Positions 33,936 through 41,670 of a stretch of DNA of 52,575 nt are shown piece by piece (position 1 is the stretch's first letter; every line of letters starts with the position of its first letter). Under the pieces are notes generated by a model. The model was not told the origin of the DNA, did no database searches, and saw nothing but the letters and a program-made list of their open reading frames with translations. Made by a program: the position numbers and the translations under genes. The stretch covers positions 1-52,575 of the forward strand of contig NZ_SDPU01000029.1 in the NCBI RefSeq assembly GCF_004168035.1, given 5' to 3'. The stretch comes from Nocardioides iriomotensis. GTDB lineage: Bacteria; Actinomycetota; Actinomycetes; Propionibacteriales; Nocardioidaceae.

Positions 33936-34901
33936 CTAGCCGCCACCTCCGTAGGACTGGACGAGGGAGCGGACGATCAGACCCCAGCCGTCGACGAGGA
34001 CGAACAGCAGGAGCTTGAACGGCAGCGACACCATGACCGGCGGCATCATCATCATGCCGAGCGACATCAGTCCCGCGGAGACGACGATGTCGATCACCAG
34101 GAACGGGATGAAGATCATGAAGCCGATGATGAAAGCCTGCTTCAGCTCGCTCAGCACGAACGCCGGGATGAGCGTGGTGAGCTCGACGTCCTCGGGGCTG
34201 GCCGGCTTGTCCTTGCCGGCGACCTCGGTGAGCAGCGCGACCTCCTTGTCCCCGGCCTGCGCGAGCATGAACTCCCGCAGCGGCTCGACGCCGTCGTCGA
34301 AGGCCTGGATCTGCGACTTGGAGCCGTCGAGGTAGGGCTGCAGGCCCTCGTCGTTCATCTGGTTCAGGACCGGACCCATGATGAAGATGCTGAGGAACAG
34401 CGCGAGGCCGGCGAGCACCTGGTTCGGCGGGATCTGCTGGAGGCCCAGCGCGTTCCGGGTGAGGCCGAGGACGACCAGGATCTTGGTGAAGCTGGTGCAG
34501 GTCAGCAGGATCGCCGGGGCCAGCGACAGCAGGGTGAGGCCGAGCAGCGCGACGATGGGCGTGCTGGGCTTCTTGGTGATGTCATTGAGCTCGATGGTGA
34601 TGTCGCCGGAGCCGTCGGCGGTGCCGGCGCTGGGGCCGCCGGGACCAGCAGGGCCGGTCGGCCGGGTTCCGGTGCTGTCCGGGCTCTCCTGGACCTGGGT
34701 ACCGCGGCCGGCGCCCGGCGTGGGCAGGTCGTCCTCGCCGGTGACGGTGCCGGTGACGCCGGTTCCGTCGGTGCCGGGGGCGGGCGTGTTCGGCAGGTCC
34801 GCGGCCTGGGCCGGTACGCCGACGAGCAGCAGCGCGGCCAGGACGCAGCCGAGGACGGCCAGCGCTCCGAGGACGCGCCGGGCGGCGGGGCGATGGGTCA
34901 T
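33936..34901 (-). CDS. fliP: flagellar export gate protein FliP
   Basis: Product of 321 residues. FliP forms the pentameric core of the export gate. A cleavable signal (first 34 residues, ending VPAQA) is followed by an unusually long Gly/Pro/Thr-rich stretch (about 35-95) before the conserved core. The core has LLSLAPAILLTCTSFTKILVVLGLTRNALG and FIPFLVIDIVVSAGLMSLGMMMMPP, the FliP signatures. ATGA overlap with fliO. The low-complexity N-terminal insert would be periplasm-side, that is, outside the membrane. Confidence 0.95.
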   Translation of the reverse strand: MTHRPAARRVLGALAVLGCVLAALLLVGVPAQAADLPNTPAPGTDGTGVTGTVTGEDDLPTPGAGRGTQVQESPDSTGTRPTGPAGPGGPSAGTADGSGDITIELNDITKKPSTPIVALLGLTLLSLAPAILLTCTSFTKILVVLGLTRNALGLQQIPPNQVLAGLALFLSIFIMGPVLNQMNDEGLQPYLDGSKSQIQAFDDGVEPLREFMLAQAGDKEVALLTEVAGKDKPASPEDVELTTLIPAFVLSELKQAFIIGFMIFIPFLVIDIVVSAGLMSLGMMMMPPVMVSLPFKLLLFVLVDGWGLIVRSLVQSYGGGG

Positions 34902-35719
34902 GAGCGGCCCTGCGAGGCGGCTCGCGGCGTCCGCGCGGACATCGCGGCCCAGGCGCTCTTCCAGGTGTCGGGCGCGAGGATCGACCCGGCCAGCGGCGAG
35001 TCCGACGCGGGCGCCGCCGCGGCGAGCGCGGGGGCCCGGACGGGAGCCGGGCTGACCTGGGTGACGTGGGTGACCGGGCGGGCCGCGGCCAGCTCGGCCT
35101 CGGCGATGGCCACGAGCGCGGCCGGCATGGCCGCGACGAGCTGGTCGGGCAGGGTCGGCGCGGGGACGCGCGGCGCGGCCGGCCGGACCGGCTCGACCGG
35201 GCGTGCGGCCCGGGCGGCGGCGAGGACGGAGGCGAAGTCGGGGGCGACCGGCTCGGCAGCAGCGGCAGCGGCGGCCGGCTGAGCCGCGGCGGGCGCGGGC
35301 TCGACGACCTCGAGGGCCGTGGCCGGAGCGGCCACCGGGACACCGGCGCGGCGCTTGCCGCCCTCGGCGCGGGCGACCTTGGCGACGCCGCCGACCCGGA
35401 GACCGCGCGGCGCGCGGGCCGCACGCCGGCCGGGCGCGGCGGTCGCGACGGCCTCGGCGGCGGGGACGGTCTCGCCGAGCTCCTGCGGATCGAGCTCGGT
35501 GAGCAGGCGCACCCCGCCGTCGCTGACCCCGACCACGAGCATCCGGTTGCCGACCTCGACGACCGCGACGCTCGAGGAGCGGGACAGGGACTGCCGGGAC
35601 CGCACCTTGAGCAGCGACCGGGACCCGCCCATGCGCTTGGAGCCGGTCCGGGCGATGGCCCAGAACAGCCCCAGCACGATGCCCAGGGACAGGCCCAGGC
35701 GCAGGACGAGCTCGATCAT
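34898..35719 (-). CDS. fliO: flagellar protein FliO with long Ala/Pro-rich tail
   Basis: Product of 273 residues. FliO helps assemble the FliP ring. One N-terminal membrane helix (MIELVLRLGLSLGIVLGLFW), then the FliO core (LLKVRSRQSLSRSSSVAVVEVGNRMLVVGVSDGGVRLLTEL). The rest, some 180 residues, is Ala/Pro/Val-rich and of low complexity, well beyond the usual 100-150-residue FliO. Identification rests on the core motif and on its place between fliN and fliP. Confidence 0.88.
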   Translation of the reverse strand: MIELVLRLGLSLGIVLGLFWAIARTGSKRMGGSRSLLKVRSRQSLSRSSSVAVVEVGNRMLVVGVSDGGVRLLTELDPQELGETVPAAEAVATAAPGRRAARAPRGLRVGGVAKVARAEGGKRRAGVPVAAPATALEVVEPAPAAAQPAAAAAAAEPVAPDFASVLAAARAARPVEPVRPAAPRVPAPTLPDQLVAAMPAALVAIAEAELAAARPVTHVTQVSPAPVRAPALAAAAPASDSPLAGSILAPDTWKSAWAAMSARTPRAASQGRS

Positions 35720-35750
35720 GGTGGTGGTGGTCCCGTGAGGTGAGGCCGGG

Positions 35751-36479
35751 TCAGGCCGTGGCGGACTGGGCGACGATCTCGGTGACGCGCAGGGCGAAGT
35801 TCTCGTCGAGGACGACGACCTCGCCTCGGGCGATCAGGCGACCGTTGACCAGCAGGTCGGCCGGGCTGCCGGCGGCGCGGTCGAGCTCGACGACGTCACC
35901 GGGGGTCAGCGCGAGCAGGTCGCGCACCGACAGGCGGGTGCGGCCGAGCTCGACGGTGACCTCCATGGCCACGCCGTGCAGGAGCTCGACACCGCGAACC
36001 TGGGAGGCGGCGGAGTCGAGGCCGCGGACGGTGGGGGTCTCGGACGCCGTACGGGCGACGACGACGGCGGCGGGGACGCCACCGGCCTGCAGCGGTACGG
36101 CGACCGCGTCCGGGGTGAGCAGCGCGGCGACCTCGCCGGCCGTCAGGGTCCGTCCGGCGCTCGCGGCGCAGCCGAGGGCGGCCGCGGCGGCGTCGAGGGC
36201 GGGCTGCAGCGCGGCGCCCAGGTCGAGGGCACCGGCCGGGGCGGAGGCGAGCGCCTGGACCAGGTCCGGGCCGACAAGGACGGCGACCTGGGCGTTCGCG
36301 CCACCGGCGTTCAGCGCGGCGACGGCGCCGGCCGCCCACGCGGCCGGGTCGACGTCGACGGCCGCCCGGGGGGCGTCGAGCGCCAGCGGGGCGCCGGCCG
36401 GCACCAGGGCCAGGGCGGCCTCGGCGGCGGCGACGACCCGGTCGACGGTGCCCGGGTGCAGCTCGGAGGTGGTGGTCAT
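35751..36479 (-). CDS. fliN: flagellar motor switch protein FliN with extended N-terminal domain
   Basis: Product of 242 residues. FliN forms the lower rim of the C-ring and takes part in rotation switching and export. The SpoA domain is at about 165-240 (LLHGVAMEVTVELGRTRLSVRDLLAL; GSPADLLVNGRLIARGEVVVLDENFALRVTEI). The first 160 residues are Ala-rich and resemble the CheC/FliY-like N-terminal region found in Gram-positive FliY/FliN proteins only loosely. It follows fliM by 18 bases. Confidence 0.92.
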   Translation of the reverse strand: MTTTSELHPGTVDRVVAAAEAALALVPAGAPLALDAPRAAVDVDPAAWAAGAVAALNAGGANAQVAVLVGPDLVQALASAPAGALDLGAALQPALDAAAAALGCAASAGRTLTAGEVAALLTPDAVAVPLQAGGVPAAVVVARTASETPTVRGLDSAASQVRGVELLHGVAMEVTVELGRTRLSVRDLLALTPGDVVELDRAAGSPADLLVNGRLIARGEVVVLDENFALRVTEIVAQSATA

Positions 36480-36497
36480 CGGTCGGCTCCTGCGTGG

Positions 36498-37445
36498 TTA
36501 CTGGGTCGGGGGTGCGACGACGAGGGCGGCCAGGCGGGTGCCCTGGGCGCCGGGGGTGGCGTGTGCGAAGACGACGTCGGCGGCGACGACGTCGAGCGGA
36601 GCGGCGGCCGGGTGCCGCAGCTTCACGACGTCGCCGACGCGGAGCCCGGAGAGCTCCATCGGGTCGGCGGTGGTGGTGCGGAACCGGATGGCGACGTCCA
36701 CCGGGACGGTCTGCATGCCGGCCGCGAGGCGGCGGGAGCTCTGCTCGCGCTCGGCGCGCTCCCGGTCCGAGACCTGCTCGGTCGCGTCGGCGGCGGTCAG
36801 GAACGGCAGCAGACCCGAGAAGGACAGGCAGAGGGACACCGGGTGCTCGGCCTCACCGAGACGCAGCACGAATCGGGCGACGACCATGGCGTCGGAGCCG
36901 CCGGCCACCTGCGCGAGCTGCGGGTTGTACTCGACGCCCTTGACGACCGGCGCGAGCGGGACGATCTCGGCGAACGCGTGGCGGACCTCCGCCACCAGCC
37001 GCTCGTAGAGGCCCGAGACCACCGCGGTCTCGAGGTCGGTGAGCTGGCGCTCCGGCTGCACCTTGCTGCCGGGGCCGCCGAGGAGCTTGTCGACGAGCGT
37101 CATGACGACCGTGAGCGGCATCTCGAGGGCGCCGGCCTGCTGGAGCGGCTCGGCGCTGAACACCGTCAGGTAGGTGAGGTCGTCGAGGCTCTCGACGTAC
37201 TCCGCGTAGGTCTGCTGCTCGACGTCGACGACCTCGACGAGGCAGACGGAGCGGAGGGCGGAGGTGAGGATCGTGCCGGCCTGGTGGCCGAAGGTCTCGA
37301 ACGCCAGCTGCAGCGCGCGGAGGTGCTCGCGGGAGAGCGTCAGCGGGCGGCGGAAGTCGTACGCCGTCACCTGCTCGGGCGCACGGCGGACCTGCCCGGC
37401 GGAGGGCAGCACGCGACTGCGCACGGTGCGGGGCGAGGCGTTCAC
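36498..37445 (-). CDS. fliM: flagellar motor switch protein FliM
   Basis: Product of 315 residues. FliM is the C-ring protein that binds phospho-CheY and contacts FliG. The core starts at YDFRRPLTLSREHLRALQLAFETF; the GGPGSKVQPERQLTDLE motif corresponds to the GGxG segment that binds FliG; the SpoA domain is at the end. The GTG at 37445 has no Shine-Dalgarno, and promoter P2 lies so close that transcription should begin at or next to it, so a leaderless mRNA is likely. The short N-terminal CheY-binding EIDALL motif is not apparent. Confidence 0.94.
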   Translation of the reverse strand: MNASPRTVRSRVLPSAGQVRRAPEQVTAYDFRRPLTLSREHLRALQLAFETFGHQAGTILTSALRSVCLVEVVDVEQQTYAEYVESLDDLTYLTVFSAEPLQQAGALEMPLTVVMTLVDKLLGGPGSKVQPERQLTDLETAVVSGLYERLVAEVRHAFAEIVPLAPVVKGVEYNPQLAQVAGGSDAMVVARFVLRLGEAEHPVSLCLSFSGLLPFLTAADATEQVSDRERAEREQSSRRLAAGMQTVPVDVAIRFRTTTADPMELSGLRVGDVVKLRHPAAAPLDVVAADVVFAHATPGAQGTRLAALVVAPPTQ

Positions 37446-37452
37446 GGCGGAC

Positions 37453-37481
37453 GTATCGGCGTCCTGCGGCGTGACCTGAGG
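37453..37481 (-). promoter_or_regulatory. FliA/WhiG-like promoter P2 for fliM-flhB
   Basis: Minus strand: CCTCAG (37481-37476), 15 bases, GCCGATAC (37460-37453). Only seven bases separate the -10 box from the fliM GTG, so the start site of transcription falls on the start codon. The module lies just after the fliL terminator. Confidence 0.75.
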
Positions 37482-37541
37482 AGTTTGTGCGGCGCTCGGC
37501 GGCGGGCGTCGTCCCTGACGCCGGCCCCGGGCCTGGTGTGC

Positions 37542-37589
37542 GGTGCGGGTAGGTGGGCGCCGGGCCCCTCCCTGGGCCGGCGCCGCACC
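37542..37589 (-). terminator. terminator after fliL
   Basis: GGCGCCGGGCCC at 37556-37567 pairs with GGGCCGGCGCC at 37574-37584, with one bulged G; GGTGCGG (37542-37548) and CCGCACC (37583-37589) give an alternative outer stem. It lies 22 bases after the fliL stop on the minus strand and separates that block from promoter P2. Confidence 0.6.
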
Positions 37590-37610
37590 CCCCTTGACTG
37601 CGCTCGTGGG

Positions 37611-38054
37611 CTACTGCATCACGAAGTCGGTGAAGTACACCCCCATCACGTCCTCGTGGTAGAGCTCCTCGAGCTCGTGCTCCAGCTCCTTCTTGAGCTT
37701 GTGCCGGTACTTCTTCTGGGACAGCTCCTCCATGCTCTCGCCGGAGAAGATGTCGATCGCCGCGTCCAGCGCCTTGCTGCCGTCGAGCTCGCCGTGACCG
37801 CCGCCCTCGACCTGCTGCAGGGCGAGGCCGATGCGCAGGTAGTGGCTGTCCTGGAGGTTGATCTGGATCGCCTCGAGCGGCAGCACCTCGCCCGGGACCG
37901 GCTTCTCCTCCTCGGCGGAGGCCGGCTTGAGGAAGAACCAGTAGCCGCCGCCACCGCCGAGCAGCAGGACGGCCAGCACCATGACGAGCAGCTTCTTCTT
38001 GCCGCCCTTCTTGGTGCCCTCGGCCTCGTCGGGGGCCACGGTCGTCGTGCTCAT
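37611..38054 (-). CDS. fliL: flagellar stator-associated protein FliL
   Basis: Product of 147 residues. FliL is a single-pass membrane protein that rings the MotAB stator. Lys-rich cytoplasmic start, one helix (KLLVMVLAVLLLGGGGGYWFFL), then the FliL domain (LPLEAIQINLQDSHYLRIGLALQ; the FTDFVMQ C-terminus is typical). ATG behind GAGGA. It follows motB by 64 bases and is the last gene of the flbD-motA-motB-fliL block. Confidence 0.92.
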   Translation of the reverse strand: MSTTTVAPDEAEGTKKGGKKKLLVMVLAVLLLGGGGGYWFFLKPASAEEEKPVPGEVLPLEAIQINLQDSHYLRIGLALQQVEGGGHGELDGSKALDAAIDIFSGESMEELSQKKYRHKLKKELEHELEELYHEDVMGVYFTDFVMQ

Positions 38055-38118
38055 GTCTCAAGTCCTCTGGTCGGTTCGGGTCGTGCGGTGCGGTTCGGGT
38101 CGTGCGCTGCGGGGTCGG

Positions 38119-39012
38119 TCAGGTCAGGTGCTGGGTGCGGAGGGCCTCGTCGAACAGCGCGCGCACCTCGTCGCGGGCGGTCGAGAGCACGAGGATGTCC
38201 ACGCGCTTGTTGAGCTCCTGCGAGCCGGGCTTGCTGGGGTCGATGAGCGGCTGCTCGTGCCCGTACGCCGCGGCCACCATGTGGTGGCCGGGAACCCCGC
38301 CGCGCTCCTTGAGGTGCCGCAGCACCGTCACGGCGCGCGCGGCCGAGAGCTCCCAGTCGCTCGGGTAGTACTTCGGCTTCACGTTCACCTGGTTGGTGTG
38401 GCCGGCGACCTCGATCTGGTTGTCCAGGTCGTGCAGCACCGGGGCGATCACGTCGAGGACGCGGACGCCGCGAGGGCTCAGGTCGGCGACGTTGGGGGCG
38501 AACACGATGTGCCGCGAGACCAGGCTGATCCGCAGGCCGCGCTCGTCGATCCGCATCGAGACGTCGTCGGCGAGGCCGTGCTTGCGCAGCGCGGCGTCGA
38601 CCTTCTTGCGCAGCTCCTCGAGCCGGTTGACCTCGCGGATCGCCTCGGCCAGGTTGCGGTTCCGCTCCTCGGCCGCCTGCTGCGCCTGCTCCGACGTGGC
38701 CTGCGGCTTCTCGCCGTTCATCGCGGTCTGGTCGGTCTCGGTCGTGACCTGTCCGGGGGCGATCGGCGCCATCGGCGCCACGCCGGCCTCCGCGAGCACG
38801 GAGCGGTCGCCCTGGAACGGCGAGGGCTGCTGGCCGAAGCCGGCCGCCATGCCCTCGCGCAGCTCGTTGAACTTCTTCTGGTCGACCTGGCTGATCGCGA
38901 ACAGCACGATGAAGAGCACCATCAGCAGGGTCATCATGTCGGCGTACGACACTAGCCACCGCTCGTGGTTCGCGTGCTCCTCGTGCTCCTCGTGCTTCTT
39001 CTTCCGGCTCAT
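38119..39012 (-). CDS. motB: flagellar stator protein MotB
   Basis: Product of 297 residues. MotB anchors the stator to peptidoglycan and carries the proton-binding Asp, here Asp25 in VSYADMMTLLMVLF. One membrane helix follows an acidic/His-rich start (KKKHEEHEEHANHERW). The OmpA-like domain occupies about 160-285 (VLDVIAPVLHDLDNQIEVAGHTNQ; YPSDWELSAARAVTVLRHL), with the peptidoglycan-binding NKRVDI end. The frame is open upstream of the ATG at 39012, but only this start fits the family and the motA junction (one base gap). Confidence 0.95.
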   Translation of the reverse strand: MSRKKKHEEHEEHANHERWLVSYADMMTLLMVLFIVLFAISQVDQKKFNELREGMAAGFGQQPSPFQGDRSVLAEAGVAPMAPIAPGQVTTETDQTAMNGEKPQATSEQAQQAAEERNRNLAEAIREVNRLEELRKKVDAALRKHGLADDVSMRIDERGLRISLVSRHIVFAPNVADLSPRGVRVLDVIAPVLHDLDNQIEVAGHTNQVNVKPKYYPSDWELSAARAVTVLRHLKERGGVPGHHMVAAAYGHEQPLIDPSKPGSQELNKRVDILVLSTARDEVRALFDEALRTQHLT

Positions 39013-39013
39013 G

Positions 39014-39781
39014 TCAGGCCGCCTTGGCCTCGTCGGGGTCCATGGCCAGCAGGGACTCCAGACGCTGCGCCACCACACGCGGGTTGGAGCCGGCCTGCAC
39101 GGCCAGGACACCCTCGATGACGACCTCCATGCGAGCGGCCTCGAGGTCGCCGATGCGGGTGATCCGGCTGCCGATCGGCAGCCACATCACGTTGGCCGTC
39201 ATGACACCCCACAGGGTCGCGACGAACGCGCCCGCGATGAGGTGACCGAGCTTGTCCGGCTCCGACAGGTTCTCGAGCACGTGCACGAGGCCCATGACGG
39301 TGCCGATGATGCCGATGGTCGGCGCGTAGCCGCCCATGTCGTTGTAGAACTTGGCGTCCTGCTTCGCCTTCTTCTTCTTGGCCATCGACTCGGCCTCGAG
39401 GATCTCGCGGATCTCCTCGGCGTCGGTGCCGTCGACGGCCAGGCTCACGCCCTTCTTGAGGAACTCGTCGTCCATCTCCGCCACCGCGTCCTCGAGGGTC
39501 AGCAGCCCGCCCCGGCGCGCCTTGTCAGCCAGGTCCACCACCACAGGGACCAGCTCGGCGGGCGGGGTCGCCTTGTAGCCCATCGCCGTCTTCAGCGCGG
39601 CGAACGAGCTCTTCATGTCCGCCAGGGTGCAACCGGCGATCGCGGCACCGAGGGTGCCGAAGATGACCAGGATCATGGGGGGCATGAGGATCAGCGACAT
39701 CGGGTTGCCGCCCTCGAGGACGTTGGCCCCGAGGATGGCCGCGAACGCCAGGCCGATGCCGATCGGTGTCGCGCGGTCCAT
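39014..39781 (-). CDS. motA: flagellar stator protein MotA
   Basis: Product of 255 residues. With MotB it makes the ion-driven stator. Four membrane helices; large cytoplasmic loop with MDDEFLKKGVSLAVDG and EAESMAKKKKAKQDAKFY; conserved GGYAPTIGIIGTVMGLVHVLENLSEPDKLG in helix 3, with Pro and Gly positions intact. The ATG at 39781 overlaps the flbD stop by one base (TGATG); a GTG one codon earlier is less likely. Confidence 0.95.
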   Translation of the reverse strand: MDRATPIGIGLAFAAILGANVLEGGNPMSLILMPPMILVIFGTLGAAIAGCTLADMKSSFAALKTAMGYKATPPAELVPVVVDLADKARRGGLLTLEDAVAEMDDEFLKKGVSLAVDGTDAEEIREILEAESMAKKKKAKQDAKFYNDMGGYAPTIGIIGTVMGLVHVLENLSEPDKLGHLIAGAFVATLWGVMTANVMWLPIGSRITRIGDLEAARMEVVIEGVLAVQAGSNPRVVAQRLESLLAMDPDEAKAA

Positions 39782-40140
39782 CACAGGCTCCTCGGGGTGA
39801 GCGGCACGACGGGCCCGTCGACGGGCTCGTCGAGATCGTGGGCGCTGCCGTCCACGTGACCGTCGTGACGGTCGCGACCCTCGGCGTCCGTGGCGGGTAC
39901 GGCGGTGAGCCGGCCGCGGCGGGCGGGGGTCTCGGCACCGTGCTCGAACGAGCCGGCGGCGCCGATCACGGCGGCGCGGAAGTCGCGCACGGCGGCGACG
40001 ACCTCGGCCAGGGACTCCAGGACGATGTACTTCGTCCCGTCGACCAGGGTGATGACCGTGTCAGGGGTGCAGTCGACGCGCTCGATCAGATCCGGGTTCA
40101 GCGCGAACTGCGCGCCCGTCATACGCGTGAGCGTCACCAT
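39781..40140 (-). CDS. flbD: flagellar FlbD family protein with C-terminal extension
   Basis: Product of 119 residues. FlbD proteins of Gram-positive flagellar operons are about 60-75 residues, of unknown biochemical role, and sit before motA as here. The core is residues 1-55 (MVTLTRMTGAQFALNPDLIERV; TPDTVITLVDGTKYIVLESLAEVVAAVRDF). The rest is an Asp/His/Arg-rich tail with no recognisable fold. The start is the ATG at 40140, preceded by AAGGAT; the open frame further upstream is non-coding. First gene of its block, about 50 bases after the predicted start of transcription from P3. Confidence 0.88.
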   Translation of the reverse strand: MVTLTRMTGAQFALNPDLIERVDCTPDTVITLVDGTKYIVLESLAEVVAAVRDFRAAVIGAAGSFEHGAETPARRGRLTAVPATDAEGRDRHDGHVDGSAHDLDEPVDGPVVPLTPRSL

Positions 40141-40195
40141 CGGTGCACCATCCTTGTGCGGTCGAACGTGCGGCCATCCGTGGCCGGCACCAAGT

Positions 40196-40224
40196 ACTTC
40201 GGCTGCTGCCGGGTCGATCTGAGG
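40196..40224 (-). promoter_or_regulatory. FliA/WhiG-like promoter P3 for flbD-motA-motB-fliL
   Basis: Minus strand: CCTCAG (40224-40219), 15 bases, GCCGAAGT (40203-40196). The weakest -10 of the four modules, but with the same -35, spacing and position between a terminator and a block start. Confidence 0.65.
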
Positions 40225-40302
40225 GGCCCGGCCGTGCCTTTTTGTCCGATTTCGCGGCAGCGGCGGGAGCGCTGCCCGCGCCGGGACGAGGCCGGACGCG
40301 AC

Positions 40303-40330
40303 GGTGCCCCGGCCCATGGGCCGGGGCACC
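40303..40330 (-). terminator. perfect palindromic terminator after flgE
   Basis: A 28-base perfect palindrome (GGTGCCCCGGCCCA and its complement) starts 17 bases after the flgE stop on the minus strand. As RNA it folds into a stem of about 12 GC-rich pairs with a CAUG tip. It closes the long flgB-flgE block and is followed by promoter P3. Confidence 0.75.
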
Positions 40331-40347
40331 GCAGGTCACGAGCGCGA

Positions 40348-41199
40348 TCAGCGCTTGATGTTGACGAGCTCCTCGAGCACCTGGTCCGAGGTGGTGATCA
40401 CGCGCGAGGTGGCCTGGAAGCCGCGCTGGGCGATGATCAGGTTGGTGAACTCCTGGGCGAGGTCGACGTTCGACATCTCCAGCGAGCCGCTCATGAGCTC
40501 GCCGCGGCGGCCGGTGCCGGCGGCACCGAGCTGCGGGGTGCCGGAGTTGACACCCTCGCGGAACGACGTGTCGCCCATCTTGGTCAGGCCCTCGGGGTTG
40601 GCGAAGTTGGCCATCGCGATCTGGAACAGCGGGGTCTTCGTGCCGTCGGCGTAGATGCCGGTGATCACTCCGTCGTTGCCGATCTGGTACGACCGCATCG
40701 GGTTGGCCAGGGTCTCGTCGACCATGTCCGGGATCGTGATGTCGCCCGGCGCCGCCGTGGTGTCGAAGGCCCCGCCGGCACCGGCGGGGTAGCCGCGGAC
40801 CAGGTCGCCGTCGAGCGTGACGAGGTTGCCCTCGCTGTCGAAGTTGAACGCGCCGTTGCGGGTGAAGATGTTCTCGCCGCCGCGGTTGACGACGAAGAAG
40901 CCGTCGCCGGAGATCATCAGGTTCGTCGGCCGGTTGGTGACCTGCGCCGAGCCCTGGTTGAAGTTGGTGGTGATGCCGCCGACCTGGACACCGAGACCGA
41001 CCTGCATCGGGTTCTGGCCGCCCTGGGCGCCGGCGGGGGCCGCGCCCGCGGTGATCATCTGGCTGAGGGTGTCCTGGAACAGCACGTTGCTGGCCTTGAA
41101 GCCGACGGTGTTCGCGTTGGCGATGTTGTTGCCCGTGACGTCGAGCATGGTCTGGTTCGCGCGGAGGCCGGAGATGGCCGAGAAGAGCGAGCGGAGCAT
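40348..41199 (-). CDS. flgE: flagellar hook protein FlgE (short) / hook-basal body protein
   Basis: Product of 283 residues. Flagellar rod/hook fold: N-terminal rod motif SGLRANQTMLDVTGNNIANANTVGF and C-terminal NVDLAQEFTNLIIAQRGFQATSRVI. Middle domain with GDGFFVVNRGG. Its place after fliK and flgD makes it the hook protein, although 283 residues is short for FlgE (often 390 or more) and close to the size of rod proteins FlgF/FlgG. No other hook or distal-rod candidate is in the window. Confidence 0.85.
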   Translation of the reverse strand: MLRSLFSAISGLRANQTMLDVTGNNIANANTVGFKASNVLFQDTLSQMITAGAAPAGAQGGQNPMQVGLGVQVGGITTNFNQGSAQVTNRPTNLMISGDGFFVVNRGGENIFTRNGAFNFDSEGNLVTLDGDLVRGYPAGAGGAFDTTAAPGDITIPDMVDETLANPMRSYQIGNDGVITGIYADGTKTPLFQIAMANFANPEGLTKMGDTSFREGVNSGTPQLGAAGTGRRGELMSGSLEMSNVDLAQEFTNLIIAQRGFQATSRVITTSDQVLEELVNIKR

Positions 41200-41251
41200 G
41201 GTGGTGGTGTCCCTTCAGGGGTGGTTCTCGTGCGTGGTGGTGGAGCAGACG

Positions 41252-41665
41252 TCAGGCAGCGACCGTGACGACGTTGGCGATCGGTACGTCGACACCGCCG
41301 ACCGACAGCATCGGGCCGGCCGCCGCGAAGCGGACCGCGTCGACCTTCCCGGTGGTCTCGGTGGTGCCGTCCTCACCGACGTACGTGACCGTGCGTCCGG
41401 CGAGGCTGCTCGCACCGAAGGCCATCTGTGCGGCCAATGCCTGCGAGCTCTGGGTGGCGACCGCCTCGAGCTTCTCGAGGGAGGTGAACTGGGCGGTCTG
41501 CGCCAGGAACTCCGCGGAGTCCTGGGGGTTCATGGGGTCCTGGTTCTTCAGCTGGGTGACCATCAGCTTGAGGAACAGGTCCTTGTCCATCTGGGTGGCC
41601 GACGACGCGGTGCTCGTCTGCGGGGTCGTCGAGGTGCCGAACGACTCGATGGCAGGTACGGACAT
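41252..41665 (-). CDS. flgD: flagellar hook capping protein FlgD
   Basis: Product of 137 residues. FlgD is the scaffold for hook assembly. The conserved N-terminal block is FLKLMVTQLKNQDPMNPQDSAEFLAQTAQFTSLEKL, unmistakable for the family. Beyond it is a short beta part (SLAGRTVTYVGEDGTTETTGKV), so this is the minimal form without the fibronectin-like domain of enteric FlgD. The ATG at 41665 has GAGGAT before it. Six bases from fliK. Confidence 0.95.
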   Translation of the reverse strand: MSVPAIESFGTSTTPQTSTASSATQMDKDLFLKLMVTQLKNQDPMNPQDSAEFLAQTAQFTSLEKLEAVATQSSQALAAQMAFGASSLAGRTVTYVGEDGTTETTGKVDAVRFAAAGPMLSVGGVDVPIANVVTVAA

Positions 41666-41670
41666 CGGTG

